DNA of 64,000 nt from Urechis unicinctus (GCA_034190875.2 JAXDRA010000569.1:1-64000); one strand, 5' to 3'; positions 52,686 through 64,000 are shown, counted from the first letter of the stretch. Notes: generated by a model not told the origin, from the sequence alone. Numbers and translations: made by a program.

Positions 52686-53319
52686 TTTCACCACTGTAAC
52701 AGCTTGCCTAGCATATCTCTGTTGTAGAATATTTCACTGTGTGCTTCTATTTATGTTTGGTTTTATGATGTATGCTACTGTTTTGTTGGCTGATAATTCT
52801 GAATTTTCCCAATGTTTCAGAACACGGATTTGATATCATTCTTAAGACATAACATGACTCTCTGATCTTATGTTGATAAATGACTTCATTTGCAATCTGA
52901 CCCCAAAGAGTCTGTATTTCTATAACATGGCACCATTGACACCGTAGTAGGTCTTCACATCTCTTCACTCTTGTACTTATTTGATTTTTAACAAACATGT
53001 AACTTGTTTGATTTTGGTTGTCTGTACTTTGTATGTGTATTTACATAGATGTCCACTATAGTGAGTGCTTTTTGTGTTGTGAGATTTAACTCGGCCCGCA
53101 TGCCTTTTTTGGAAATATCCTTGGATGCAGTTTTTATGCACTGGGTTTAAACTCTTTACTGATTGGATTTGTACATGTTATTAAAGACAAACCATCTGGT
53201 GAGTTAGCTTTCTGGAGTTACCATTGACGTTTATTGTCATTGCTGGTAGAATAGTAAAAGTCGATTAACAATTGTTGTTAAGTATCATGATGTAGATGTT
53301 GTTGGCATGACAACGACAG

Positions 53320-53433
53320 GTGGCTGTCTGCTGGGGGTCTGTGCCTGTGAGAATAACAGCACATGTGTAGACACAGCTGAACAGTGTTACTGTGTCTGTG
53401 ATGCTTGCTACACAGGAACAAACTGCACTGAGT
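53320..53433 (+). CDS. EGF-domain membrane protein, EGF exon B
   Basis: Phase 1-1 exon (acceptor CAACGACAG, donor GTGAGT) joining in frame to exon A through a Ser codon. It reads GCLLGVCACENNSTCVDTAE then QCYCVCDACYTGTNCTE, an EGF-like module with eight cysteines, two more than exon A, so its disulfide pattern may be unusual. Two N-glycosylation sequons (NNS/NST, NCT) fit an extracellular site. The intron before it is about 1.26 kb and contains the 68-bp repeat. Confidence 0.8.
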
Positions 53434-53628
53434 GTGAGTCTCTACCCCACTCTACTATATTTCCCCCTCTCTCTCATCTTGATCTTCAGTCAGCTTTCCA
53501 ACGTAACCATCCATATCTTGTTGAAAACTGAGACATACGTTGCCCTCATAGTGACTGGCTGTATTGCTGCACCTGCTGCCCACCACCATCACTAACTCAC
53601 CCCACCGTGTCCTACTGCATGCTGCCAG

Positions 53629-53754
53629 TGAGTGGTGACAACCCCTGCTCTAGTTCACCATGTCATCATGGAGGTGAGTGTCGGCGACAGTGTGACGGCC
53701 GGCGTTATTCCTGTCTGTGTCCTGCTCGCTATAGCGGACCGCTCTGTGAAGAGA
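53629..53754 (+). CDS. EGF-domain membrane protein, EGF exon C
   Basis: Phase 1-1 exon (acceptor CATGCTGCCAG, donor GTGAGT). It encodes NPCSSSPCHHGGECRRQCDG then RRYSCLCPARYSGPLCEE, a canonical EGF module (C-x-H-G-G-x-C, C-x-C-x(8)-C) with one extra cysteine in the third loop. The last bases and donor (GAAGAGAGTGAGT) are the same as in exon A, suggesting that A and C are duplicates. It joins in frame to exon B and to the TM exon. Confidence 0.85.
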
Positions 53755-54087
53755 GTGAGTTATTACTCCATGTATCAACACCTGGGCCTCTCTCTCTGCT
53801 TCTGTATGTGGATCCTATTCAGTTATCACAATATGTGGGAAATTATGTTACCTTGTTGTAATTCTGCCAGTATCAGAAAAGGCTGTTCAGTTGTCACTGT
53901 GGAGTGTTTAAGTTGTCTTTCATTTCTTATCACCACCTGTGCTCTGTTGGTGTTATAAAGTAGCATGTAAGGCCTGGTGCACACAAATGTTTCTCTCCTT
54001 TTCTTCTACCTAACTTCATATGTCTTCTTATCCTCATCCTGTGGTCAGTCGTTGTGAGGTAGTCATTGATTCAACACGTGGAAGTCA

Positions 54088-54392
54088 GTGTAGCTCCTTA
54101 TAAACCATCACCTGTCTACTAGCTCTATATAGCCCATCACAAGTCTACTATAGCTCCTTATAAACCATCACCTGTCTAATGTAGCTCCCTATAGCCCATC
54201 ACCTGTCTATTGTAGCTCCCTATAGCCCATCACCTGTCTATTGTAGCTCCCTATAGCCCATCACCTGTCTAATGTAGCTCCCTATAGCCCATCACCTGTC
54301 TATTGTAGCTCCCTATCGCCCATCACCTGTCTATTGTAGCTCCCTATAGCCCATCACCTGTCTATTGTAGCTCCCTATAGCCTCTCATCTAT
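54088..54392. repeat. 31-bp tandem repeat, about nine copies (intronic)
   Basis: Units TAGCTCCCTATAGCCCATCA followed by CCTGTCTATTG, in the intron between EGF exon C and the TM exon. Confidence 0.93.
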
Positions 54393-54991
54393 AATCTTGT
54401 GTCTCCCTGGGTTTGATAGATACTTTGGTTAGATACATTGTCTTATTTTGTTGTGTTGAGCTCAGTTTATGTCCAACTAGCTTTGCATTAGGTGGGGCTT
54501 TTGTTCTGTTGTGTATGTTGTAAGCAGTGTCTCTGTTACATGTTGTTCTTCGTGAGGTATTGTGGTGATGAGAAATATAACATTATTTTCATGGGTAGTA
54601 CACAGCATGTTAAGTTCATATACATCTTGATAATCTACTGTAACTTGGTATGAAGACCTCTGCTGGTGACATGGTGCCATGTCATGTCATGATGTGTAAT
54701 TAAGCTAATGATAATGGTGGCATTATGTTACAGAGGCTGGGTTGAAGTGGTTGCTTTGCTGCTGCCTATGAAACCTTTTGATAAGTCCAAGTTTGTTTCA
54801 GCTGTGTGGTGTAGTAAGGCTGTGGTGCCGGCCAGCATTCGCTGGTTGTTGTCATCTTTGAATGACTAGTTCTATGAATGATTGTACAGTGGAGCCATGC
54901 CTTGTCAAGCGACTCTAGCACAGCCTGACTTAATGTTTTTATTACCCCCACAATGCATGGCTAATGTCCCACAACTTATGTCACATTACAG

Positions 54992-55147
54992 ATATTGCAT
55001 TGGTGTGTTATTCAGAGATATATCCGCAGGAGGACAAGTGTAAATGGTGGTGTATCCTCATCATCGTACTGGTTGTGGTCAGCGTAGTGGTCATCATCAT
55101 CATCTGCTGCTGCTGGCATTACAAGGTGGCCTGCTTCGCACATAAAT
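54992..55147 (+). CDS. EGF-domain membrane protein, TM exon
   Basis: Phase 1-1 exon (acceptor GTCACATTACAG, donor GTGAGT). It reads IALVCYSEIYPQEDKCKWW then CILIIVLVVVSVVVIIIICC, a single transmembrane helix flanked by a CCCW cluster (possible palmitoylation) and a basic HYKVACFAHK segment on the cytoplasmic side. In frame after EGF exon C, it makes this a type I membrane protein with EGF ectodomain. Confidence 0.85.
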
Positions 55148-55369
55148 GTGAGTGTACCTCAGCTGACTCCATGTGGCATTACAGCTTATGATCATGTCAT
55201 GGCGGATGTCGAACTTCAGCTGGTCCCATGCGTGTACTGTTATCATTAGCCACGAGGAGATGCTGTGTGACATGGCCAGAGGGCTCTGTCCTCTGGTGTT
55301 GTCTGACAATGTGTATAGGCTTGGGTTAGGCCAGTCTCACAGCACACACTACACAGCTGTAGGTGCTTA

Positions 55370-55610
55370 ACTGTCTCACCTTCCACCTGAGGGGTTAAAA
55401 GATACTCACTACACTCTTTTGGGGGTGGTAAACTGCCTCACTACACTCCTGCGGGGTTGATAAACTGCCCCACTACACACCCGTGGGGTGAAAAACTGCC
55501 TCACTACACTCCTGTGGGGTTAATAAACTGCCTCACTACACTTCTGTAAGGTTGATAAACTGCCTCACTAAACTCCTGTGGTGTGATAAACTGCCACACT
55601 ACACTCCTGG
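55370..55610. repeat. ~33-bp tandem repeat, about seven copies
   Basis: Imperfect units of the pattern CTGCCTCACTACACTCCTGT GGGGTTGATAAA, in the intron after the TM exon. Confidence 0.9.
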
Positions 55611-55867
55611 CCGTGTGACTGGCCACCAGAGCATGTCCCTATGTTATACACACATCACTCCTCACCCACCAGCTCATTTAACATTCGTCACCCATCTTGT
55701 TCTGGCCCTGGGTCACCTGAGAGCTCTGTCACCCTGATCACTGTTTCTCTGAACATATGAGACTCCAGCACCAGCACTAATAGTAAGTTACATTAGTGTC
55801 GCGGGCAATGTGCTTCCCTTGAGACTAGTGTTGATGGTTAATAGGGTGATGGGTAGATGCTTCCCTG

Positions 55868-56370
55868 TTAGCCACAGTGATGGCAATACACTTTGATGGT
55901 TATACACCGTGATGGCAATACACTGTGATGGTTATACACAGTGATGGCAATACAGTGATGGTTATACACAGTGATGGATATACACAGTGATGGCAATACA
56001 CTGTGATGGTTATATTAGTGATGACAATACACTGTGATGGTTATACACAGTGATGGCAATACACAGTGATGGTTATACACAGTGATGGAAATACACAGTG
56101 ATGGATATACACAGTGATGGCAATACACTGTGATGGTTTTACACTGATGGATATACACAGTGATGGCAATACACTGATGGTTTTACACAGTGATGGATAT
56201 ACACAGTGATGGCAATACACTGATGGTTATACACAGTGATGGCAATACACTGTGATGGTTATACACAGTGATGGCAATACACTGGGATGGTTATACACAG
56301 TGATGGTTATACACAATGATGGCAATGCACTGTGATGGTTATACACCGTGATGGTTATCCATAGCAATGG
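55868..56370. repeat. 17-bp tandem repeat, about 28 copies
   Basis: Alternating units TGATGGCAATACACTG and TGATGGTTATACACAG with many short deletions; intronic. Confidence 0.93.
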
Positions 56371-57560
56371 TTTTATAGTGAGAGATGGCTATAATCAGGT
56401 CATCAGATATATCATCAATGACCCATGATGCAAATAAATTATAAAGTTGAATCTGCACCGATGCTGAGAGGTGATAATCCAAGCTCTAAGAAATCATCAA
56501 GCCTTGCATTATTATATCACTGGCTTTGTTTTTTACTGATTGTATAATCACTAGTCAATGATCACTAGGATTTCTGTCACACCTGATGGGTTTAGTGAGA
56601 CCTGTAAACATTTACTTAACTGCATTACCTCTGTCACTTCCTCTCTGATTATACACATTCCTTAATGCTTGTCTCTATGGCTTGATCGACCTATGACCAG
56701 ATATTCATCCACACACGCTATCTTCAGGATTGAATAGATCTATCTTTTGAAGTTTCTTTCATCTACGATTCATTTATCATGAGATATACCAAACAAGAAC
56801 TGTAACAAAAAACCAGAAGAGTCAGTGGATCATTTTTCGTATTTCCCTCAAGTTGCAAGATTTGTGTGTATCTATGTACATACAGTGAGGTGTAAACAGT
56901 TCAGGGTGAGTAACTGTGCAAGATATAAATAGATGAAGCTAGAGCATGGTAACTTGTCTTAATTCCATTCCAGCCAGGTTATATCATCAGCATGGCTTTC
57001 TTCTCATGACACAGATAACTGATGGATAAATACCTACTTGATCAAACCAACCAACTAACAGCGTAATCACATTGTCTGTTAACCAGCGACACATAGACGG
57101 TGTAATCACATATATGATCTTATTACACTGTACCATACAGATAAGTGTCTGTTATCTAGTGACCCCTTGATTGTGTAATCACATATTGTTTCACTTAACT
57201 CTTAATAACCTCTAACAAATATGCTTTTAATTAGTGTGAATGCTTAAGTGTTTTGATATAATATGTTCATTTCCTTCAATATATATGATCTGCATACTAA
57301 TAACTTGCACTTAAATTATTTGATCTATTTATTGATAAGCACAAATTGTCCAATCTGTGCCAGTAAAGTCCAACTTTGGAAATATGACATATGTTATATT
57401 ATAAAGTTTGTTAAGGTGCAGTGATTTTGTTGAATGATATGACTCCCAAAGATGTAGTTTAGACCTTTTCTGGCACATTAGACCACCCTTTTCCTTAGTG
57501 ATTGTGAGCTGTGTTTGGCTGTGTAACCTCTTCTTCTTTCTCTCTATCTGTCTCACTCAG

Positions 57561-57631
57561 CGAGCGTTCAGATTGACGTGAACCAGAAGCAGGAGACAAA
57601 TGGATATGGCATGACGAACAAAGCGTATTGA
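57561..57631 (+). CDS. EGF-domain membrane protein, terminal tail exon
   Basis: Acceptor CTGTCTCACTCAG precedes a short exon that continues the TM exon in frame (T plus CG gives Ser) and reads SVQIDVNQKQETNGYGMTNK then AY before TGA at 57,629-57,631. The cytoplasmic tail is therefore about 35 residues in this splice form. The intron of 2.4 kb holds two minisatellites. This is a plausible but short and motif-poor ending, so an alternative tail (exons near 61 kb) is possible. Confidence 0.65.
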
Positions 57632-58271
57632 GCATTCTCCCGTCTTCGCGCCATCTGTAGCTTATTCATTAGAGATTACTTGTGGGACCAGTGGTTACCT
57701 GCAAATAACTACCAAGCATTGGTCTCATCTGACAGAAATTAAACATTTTTTTACTTACAAATTGGATTTTATATTTTAGTTGATCATTTTTTTTATGAAT
57801 GATGGATCTAGATTGAACTAGTCAAAACAAGTTCTGATTGAATGGAAGAATGTGACAGTTAAATACCATGCAATTTTGAAAAATTCATTTTCTATGCAAA
57901 AATGCTCATATATGTAATGATGAGGGCATCTATGACAAGCTCTGCTTCTTGTGTTATCTCTGACTAGCCTCAGACAAGCTGTACGTTCTGCAATGTCTGT
58001 GCCTTCTTTCAGTTTATCCTCATTACGCATCTAATACACAACTTCTTTTGTATCCGAACAAGAAGTATATGAATCAAGACTTGATGTTTTCCATCACTCC
58101 AGAGACTTGTTAATTCTCGAAGATCTTGTTGTTGTACAGTCACCTCATTATGTACAGTTGATCAAGATGTAGTACTAATGTAATAACCTCCTCATTCCAT
58201 GTCTGTCTCACTGAAAACGCTTTATCCAGTGATTTCCTGATCACTCTATCTGAATTGTCCACTTGTCCTGT
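57632..58271 (+). other. Probable 3' UTR of the EGF gene
   Basis: AT-rich, no coding signal; an ATTAAA occurs near 57,738 and a canonical AATAAA only at 58,947. Confidence 0.4.
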
Positions 58272-58540
58272 GGAGCAAGGGTTACCAAGAGCTATGTGAT
58301 GTAGAGCAAGGTTTACCAAGAGCTATGTGATGTGGAGCAAGGTTTACCAAGAGCTATGTGATGTGGAGTAAGGTTTACCAAGAGCTATGTGATGTAGAGC
58401 AAGGTTTACCAAGAGCTATGTGATGTAGAGCAAGGTTTACCAAGAGCTATGTGATGTGGAGCAAGGTTCACCAAGAGCTATGTGATGTAGAGCAAGGATT
58501 ACCAAGAGCTATGTGATGTAGAACAAGGGTTACTAGTTCA
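58272..58540. repeat. 31-bp tandem repeat, about nine copies
   Basis: Units GAGCAAGGTTTACCAAGAGC TATGTGATGTA with G/A change at the last positions. Confidence 0.94.
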
Positions 58541-58946
58541 TGATTATTGTTGATTGTACACGGGGATTGTACTCACTTTTTTCATTCAGTGTACTGAACA
58601 TAATAAGTTGTTTTATCCCAGGTTAAGGTGCCATATCCAAACTTGATAGTTAATGTGTGGGTTGTGTAGATATACTTTAATCGTATGCTGATCACATTTA
58701 GTCCCTATGTTTATACAGCTCTGAAAATGATAATAACATGAAACTTCAATTGATCATTGTTGTCTTCTTTGAGATTTGATTTGATACCACTGCCCCGGTG
58801 ATGACAATAAGTGCCATAGAATAAGCGCTCAGTGGCTAACAAGTAAAAGTGTACATGTTGCTACAGTTCTGAGCATTCAACCTCTGTCCTATCTCCAGCC
58901 TCTTTGCTTCAGGTATTATGTACTATTGTGTATATGATTAAATCAG

Positions 58947-58952
58947 AATAAA
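58947..58952 (+). terminator. Candidate polyadenylation signal, EGF gene
   Basis: AATAAA followed by a GT-rich stretch (GTTTTGGAGTC). Confidence 0.4.
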
Positions 58953-60089
58953 GTTTTGGAGTCTGCATCAATACTATTATGCTTAGTTGGTTGGGAAAGA
59001 TACCTTATTGCCACCTGGGCTTGGACAAGTCAGACTGTGTACCTTATTGTGCTAATCATAGCAGTCATCATAACATTCTATCTGTCACTGTTGTTTACAT
59101 ATTCTTTACTTTACTTAACAAGTTAGCTGGGCAGGTTTAATGGCCCCGCCCACACATTATCTCGCCCATATGTCATGTGGTGCCGCCCACTCTCTATTGC
59201 GGTTATATAACTTGACCCTACCCTCAGTATGATTTCCCTTCACAAACTGTTGCTGTATCTACCACATGGTGTATATTGTAAACACATGTTTGATGGACTA
59301 GGACTGCTGTAGCTTAATGTTGCTGTCATTGTCCTTCATCCTGTAAGTGACTTGTCATATCTTTTTGTAGCTAACTATTGCCTGCCTATTCAAATCTTGT
59401 CAGCCACCTGACTCTGTGATGAACTCCAGATCTTTTCCCTGGATCAAATAGACAATATCATCAAAACCTCAAAACATGCTTATTATCTATGATCTATCAA
59501 CCAAAGCCCACGGATCGAATCCCCGCCCTCCTAAAGATCTAGCAGATGTGATGTTGTATATAAAGGATCCAAAAAATGTGACTTTGCTTCAACAATTCCT
59601 GCAACAGCAGGAAGGTGACATTCTGTTTATCATTGATTCTTTGGTCATCTTTCGTCACCTCTTGAAATATTGATTGTTTCACAACCCTGGAGACTTATCA
59701 ACCACAGTCACCCTGCCTATTAATGGCTAAGTGCATGCATGAAAATGTTTCAGTTAGTGCAATGTTTATAAAAAAAATTGCCACAAGTTTGTTAAATTTG
59801 GAAATAATATTAAGATATACTAATACGTACAAATGTTACCAAATTGTTGATGTTTGGTTTTAAGAATCCTGTCAGTGCATATGTGTTGTAAGAGCTGTAC
59901 AGTTCAATTCACAATCTTCCTTAGCGTGTATGTCTGAACCAGTCACATGTGTTACATGTCGTAGGTTGTCCTTGGAGTTCCAACCATAGCAGGTATGATT
60001 CCGAGAAGCTAGATGTGATCTAATTTTCCTGTGTGATGTGCCCCAAGCATGACCCTCTCACCTTACCGCCTATTCTCTATCTTGTCTTT
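58953..60089. other. Spacer with promoter-like and NACHT-like bits
   Basis: 59,146-59,215 holds CCCCGCCC boxes followed by a TATATAAC motif, a promoter-like arrangement. 59,476-59,673 contains a short open frame discussed below. Nothing else recognised. Confidence 0.3.
59476..59673 (+). pseudogene. Possible NACHT/NLR ATPase fragment
   Basis: An open frame of 65 codons reads DLADVMLYIKDPKNVTLLQQ then FLQQQEGDILFIIDS. The hydrophobic ILFIID block with a preceding Gln-rich helix resembles the Walker B region of NACHT ATPases (ILFIIDGLDE), but the GLDE part is not kept and no P-loop lies upstream. If real, it is a short decayed piece or an isolated exon; chance cannot be excluded. Confidence 0.22.
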
Positions 60090-60470
60090 TCCTTACCACC
60101 TCTTCTCCATTAAACCATTTCCTCTCCATCACTTCTCCATTATACAATTTACTCTCCATCACTTCTCTGCATTAAAACCATTTCCTCTCCATCACTTCTC
60201 CATTAAACCATTTCCTCTCCATCAATTCTCCATTAAACCATTTCCTCTCCATCACTTCTCTATTAAACCATTTCCTCTCCATCACTTCTCTATTAAACCA
60301 TTTCCTCTCCATCACTTCTCCATTAAACCATTTCCTCTCCATCACTTCTCTATTAAACCATTTCCTCTCCATCACTTCTCCATTAAACCATTTCCTCTCC
60401 ATCACTTCTCCATTATACCATTTCCTCTCCATCACTTCTCCATTATACCATTTCCTATCCATATCCTTTT
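60090..60470. repeat. 30-bp tandem repeat, about twelve copies
   Basis: Units TTAAACCATTTCCTCTCCAT CACTTCTCCA, strongly strand-asymmetric pyrimidine. Because the unit is a multiple of 3, long frames open on both strands; these are by-products. Confidence 0.95.
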
Positions 60471-60938
60471 CCATCTTGCCATATCCGCTCAATACTTTCT
60501 CCATCTTACCATCTCCTCTTTATTGTACCATTCCCCTCATTCCTATTTTCTCCTCTCCATTGTCCAGTCACCCTTCCTATCTGATTCATTCATATGATAT
60601 ATGTTATCTAACACATGTAGTGTACACTCAGTAGTGCATATACTTAATATTATAATTTTTCTGCACCTTTTTTGTTCATATGTTAACTAGACTAGGTATG
60701 TTTGTTGTGTATTTGTGATATGGCTGTCACTGTTTCACCAGCTTGAAATCACATTAATCACAATACAGAGTCATGTGTTAGAACTCCTTATCCTCTGATG
60801 TGTGAAATCACTCGTTTTCTCTATGGACTGACTCCAGAATCACGAGTTACGTTGATTTAATGGTTGTTTACATTGCACCATACTTCCACTATAACCACTG
60901 CATGTCTGTATTATAAGACCGAGCACGGCTGCTTGTAG

Positions 60939-61028
60939 CAAAGTGGATGTCAACGACATGGAAAGGACAGTGACCTCTGGTTCACATGGCAACAAACAGG
61001 ATGCTGGAAATAAGGACAGTCCCTATCG
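60939..61028 (+). CDS. Cytoplasmic-tail exon 1 of a 3' end gene model
   Basis: A 90-nt exon (acceptor CTGCTTGTAG, donor GTAGGT) reading KVDVNDMERTVTSGSHGNKQ then DAGNKDSPY, entering and leaving in phase 2. Polar, unstructured sequence. It splices in frame to the exon at 61,223. It cannot join the TM exon at 54,992 directly (phase 1 against phase 2), so a bridging exon would be needed if it belongs to the EGF gene. The acceptor pyrimidine tract is weak. Confidence 0.45.
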
Positions 61029-61222
61029 GTAGGTACAATGAGTCACCTATCAGGGTACACACCTCTCACCAAGTATGTGACATTCTAGATACATGAAATT
61101 CCTGGCTATTAAGGAATAAATGTTTTGTCTTAAAACAACACAATGCCATAACATGACTCAAAACTATGACACATAACTCCCTGGTACACCACCATGATAT
61201 GTGACATATTTGCTTGTTACAG

Positions 61223-61294
61223 TGATGTCCACAGACCCGACGGGCACATGCCACAAAAGGGGGGCGGCAGCCATGGTCTCCAGGTCCCACAGGG
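61223..61294 (+). CDS. Cytoplasmic-tail exon 2
   Basis: A 72-nt exon (acceptor GCTTGTTACAG, donor GTCAGT), phase 2-2, reading DVHRPDGHMPQKGGGSHGLQ then VPQ. It joins the previous exon through an Arg codon split CG/T and the next through a Gly codon split GG/T. Gly- and His-rich, with no domain recognised. Confidence 0.5.
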
Positions 61295-61503
61295 GTCAGT
61301 AGTTATACACATCTCTCCAGCTACATGTAAGAAGTTTTGTGCATGTTGTGAATGCTGTATCACTACGTTATTCCATTACACACATTCTGCTCCGGTTGTA
61401 CATCTGCCTGATTATTGAGGTGTCGTTTGACATTTGATGGGCGACTGACTTTAAGTCACTTTTTCCTCATGAATGGTTCTGTCCCTCTGTGTATTCATTA
61501 CAG

Positions 61504-61639
61504 TGTGCCAGTTACTAACAGTGACCAAAAGCGGTCCATGCCCAGCCCAGGACGTAAGACGGTCCTGCCCCCGCTCGAGGACCCAGAGAGGTCAAAGAAA
61601 AAGAAGAAGAAGAACAGGAAGAGCCAGGAGGAGGAGTAG
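61504..61639 (+). CDS. Lys-rich terminal exon
   Basis: Acceptor ATTCATTACAG opens a phase-2 exon reading VPVTNSDQKRSMPSPGRKTV then LPPLEDPERSK, a run of six lysines, NRKSQEEE and TAG at 61,637-61,639. The basic cluster followed by an acidic end resembles a flexible cytoplasmic or nuclear-localisation-like tail. Together the three exons give an unbroken 98-residue C-terminus across two split codons, which is unlikely by chance. They are either an alternative tail of the EGF gene or the end of a separate gene whose 5' exons I could not see. Confidence 0.6.
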
Positions 61640-62459
61640 TCGTGAATGGCATCCGGTGGGTGGGGGAGCTCTTGTGCACCTCATGCATGTACTGCAACCA
61701 CTGGATTTTATGTCAAAAAATGGAAATGGAACAAAATTATCTGTGATACTGATTTGGTTTTTTACAGTCAAGAGAAATTATCTATTATCCAAGAATATCA
61801 AACAAACTAATAATTTACTAGGTAATTGATCCAACAATACACACATTTATTGATCCAAATGATGAAATATAGAGGTGTGTATGTGTGTGTAGGCTTAATT
61901 AAGCTTAAAGTATTTTATTCCTCAAGAAACTCCCCCATGCTGCCTGGGCTGACAACTTGCTTGTTTATCACGTAGATGTAAATACACTTACAATAAATGA
62001 CATATGATTATTTACGCAATCAAATTGCAGAGTGTATATATTCCATTTACAAATGACACTGTATTTTTGCGATATTATGTACTATACATGTTTTGTTTTG
62101 TGTAAATCATTGTTTCTCATTTTAAAAAGAATGAAGATTCAACCATGTTAGATTCTTTTGAATAATGTTGCATTATTTGTACTCATAGCTGTGTTTTATC
62201 ACCTTAAGTTTTGATAAATATTTATTGATATCAAAATTCTGATTTGGTTTTATACTGTTTAATTTCAGCTGCTCTAGTACTGACATTAAGTACAGTTATG
62301 AATAGAATACCACTAACCTATCACAACAAATCTTTATGAATTATTACAACATGCTACACCAGCAGAATTCTTCATATATATTTGCAGTAAAGGCAATGGG
62401 GACTTAGGCGCAAGAAAGAACAAGGGTTAAGGACATTTGTGAAGAAGCAGAAGGGCCAC
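61640..62459. other. Probable 3' UTR and spacer
   Basis: AT-rich sequence with AATAAA at 61,992-61,997, a likely polyadenylation signal for the gene ending at 61,639. No coding signal. Confidence 0.4.
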
Positions 62460-63450
62460 CTCATATATGGGCAGCACATGAAATAGGTCTTGCTCTCCCC
62501 TCTGGACACATCAAGGTGGATAACCCAAGCCAGCATATCAACACTGGCCTACGGCCACAACTGTTTGCAGGAGAGAACAACATGGGTGATGGCGGCTGGG
62601 TTTCCAGTGGCATCACAAGCAGCTCTTCCCTGACAAAGCCACGGGTTGGCCTATCCAACAAATAGCACAGCACATGCTTATCAGGTTTGGGGACATAGCG
62701 TCTAAGCTGGTAAACTTTGAGGGACCACACAGGGTCAGTCACAAAGATGGTGTCCGCCCTTCAGCTCCGTTGGCTGGTCGAGGTAGCCTTGACCAGTGCC
62801 AGAGAGGAGCTTTTGTTCATTGAACCTGAGAGGGCGTCCTGGAACCACAGTAAATAATGTTTGCACTGCTGCCTTTGCTCTTACAGCATCTTTAGGCTTT
62901 AAACCAGGAAAGCGAGTGACCTCATTGTTCAGTGCAGAGACCCCAGCTGGCAGCCAGTAAACCCATTCCGTTGATCCGCAAAGAGCCGTTTTGCAAGAGT
63001 GCGGCTAAAGAGCTCCATGGTAGCCTGGTCTCAGTGAATATCCACATGGGCATGCCTAACAGAGATGCCATGCTTGGCTAGCAACAATATCACTGCACCC
63101 ACGAGCTGTCATCCAGGATCGACTGAAAGCAGTTTGTCAGGATCATCTGCAACCTTTTTTTCCTCTTCTGAGGTCAGTGACTCCGCCGCTTTGTAGCGAG
63201 AACCTATTTCTGCTGCTGTGAGGGGATATTTGTAGGTCTTGTCTTGTTTGCTGTTGTCATAAGAAACAGGAGATTTGCCAGGTGGAAACTTAATCAGAAA
63301 CAATGGCGGCTGCTGCATGGTTCTTGATGTCTGAAATCCACTCCCAATAGCCATTGGGACTAGAGTTATTATTTGCATGCGACGAGTTATATGTGCCCTA
63401 TCGTTGTGTATCCCAGGAGCTTCCAAATAAACCCACAAATAAATCAGCAC
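62460..63450 (-). mobile_element. Fossil integrase-like remnant
   Basis: Minus strand. The block TDPVWSLKVYQLRRYV followed by PDKHVLCYLLDRPTRGFVRE is the characteristic C-terminal part of rve-type integrases found in multi-copy animal elements; upstream pieces resemble the end of the catalytic core. Element family is uncertain (retroelement- or Polinton-type integrase). It is broken, with several breaks, and looks old. No terminal repeats or companion genes were recognised. Confidence 0.55.
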
Positions 63451-64000
63451 TCAAACCATGGCTGCTCACAGCAGTGCTTGCCGTTAGCCCGTTGTGGTTT
63501 CTTCTGATTATCTGCAAGCAGCAAGGTCAGTCTCGGCCATGGTTCACTCAGTCATCTGATTGCACATAGAAGTCTGGAAGCTGGGACTCAGGCTTCAGTG
63601 GGTCGACGGATTCGCCGGCGACCAGAAACAGAGTTGACTTAACTACTTGGCATATACCACATGCCAAGGACTGAGCTTCTAAATGGGTGCATCGGGCCCG
63701 ACAGAGAAATTGCAACTACAAATGAGAGAACCACAAGCCGCTCAGGTAACTGAGCAAGGTGGCGAGGCAGAAAAACGCTTCATACAGGGTGTTCATAATG
63801 CCAGAGAAGACGTAGGTACACAGGTCAAATTGGACAGGCTGCCACTCTAACGAGAGCCCTTCTGAATGTAAAAGGCTGTGTAGACCCAGCGAAGCAAGCT
63901 GGTCAACAACCTAGCCCGGCTCAGCGTAATATAGAAACATATCGCCAGTCGGGGAGGCGGAGCTGTCATGCGAGGCTGCATGCGAGAGGTGACCCCAGGA
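63451..64000. other. Right edge, nothing recognised
   Basis: Possibly more of the element to its left; no coding or repeat signal can be supported. The window ends here. Confidence 0.3.

Noticed and set aside
60049-60597. 182-codon plus and 110-codon minus frames
   Set aside because: By-products of a 30-bp minisatellite.

Overview
The window looks like a piece of invertebrate animal nuclear genome, most likely marine and possibly a mollusc or other lophotrochozoan. The host genes are split into small exons with GT-AG introns, mostly in phase 1. The mobile elements are animal types: a BEL/Pao LTR element, a Jockey/CR1-like LINE, a MULE and a hAT-like element. Minisatellites and CA/TA microsatellites are very dense. 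The species assignment is inference only; no barcode-type gene is present.

Layout. 1-12,707 is one uninterrupted satellite array with a monomer of about 194 bp (roughly 65 copies) that stops abruptly. 13.1-14.3 kb (minus) holds a decayed YqaJ/lambda-exonuclease-type nuclease gene. 15.1-17.6 kb (minus) is a 5'-truncated LINE with endonuclease and reverse transcriptase remains. 18.4-23.3 kb (minus) is a fossil BEL/Pao element whose 5' part carries a NADAR-like segment. 24,572-25,266 is a non-autonomous DNA transposon with long inverted ends and a 5-bp target duplication.

26.4-37.9 kb (plus) is a host gene for a secreted-then-anchored immunoglobulin-like receptor: signal peptide, two Ig-like exons, a Ser/Thr-rich stalk, and a transmembrane/cytoplasmic exon. 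The last exon type is present twice, which could give receptors with short or long tails. The long third intron has collected an inverted-repeat pair, a MITE and a nearly intact 1.2-kb MULE with a 9-bp target duplication.

38-51 kb is dominated by minisatellites, microsatellites and a hAT-like element, plus a minus-strand terminal exon with a transmembrane segment (44,971-45,125). 51.9-57.6 kb (plus) is the 3' half of a second host gene: three single-EGF exons, a transmembrane exon and a short tail exon. Three further exons at 60.9-61.6 kb splice cleanly to each other and encode a Lys-rich tail, either an alternative end of this gene or the end of another. 62.5-63.4 kb (minus) holds a decayed integrase-like remnant.

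The two recognisable host genes encode single-pass surface proteins built from phase-1 modules, the usual architecture of animal recognition or adhesion receptors. Their mutual relationship and ligands cannot be seen here. A satellite block beside dense minisatellites and nested transposons suggests a repeat-rich (subtelomeric or pericentromeric-like) setting.
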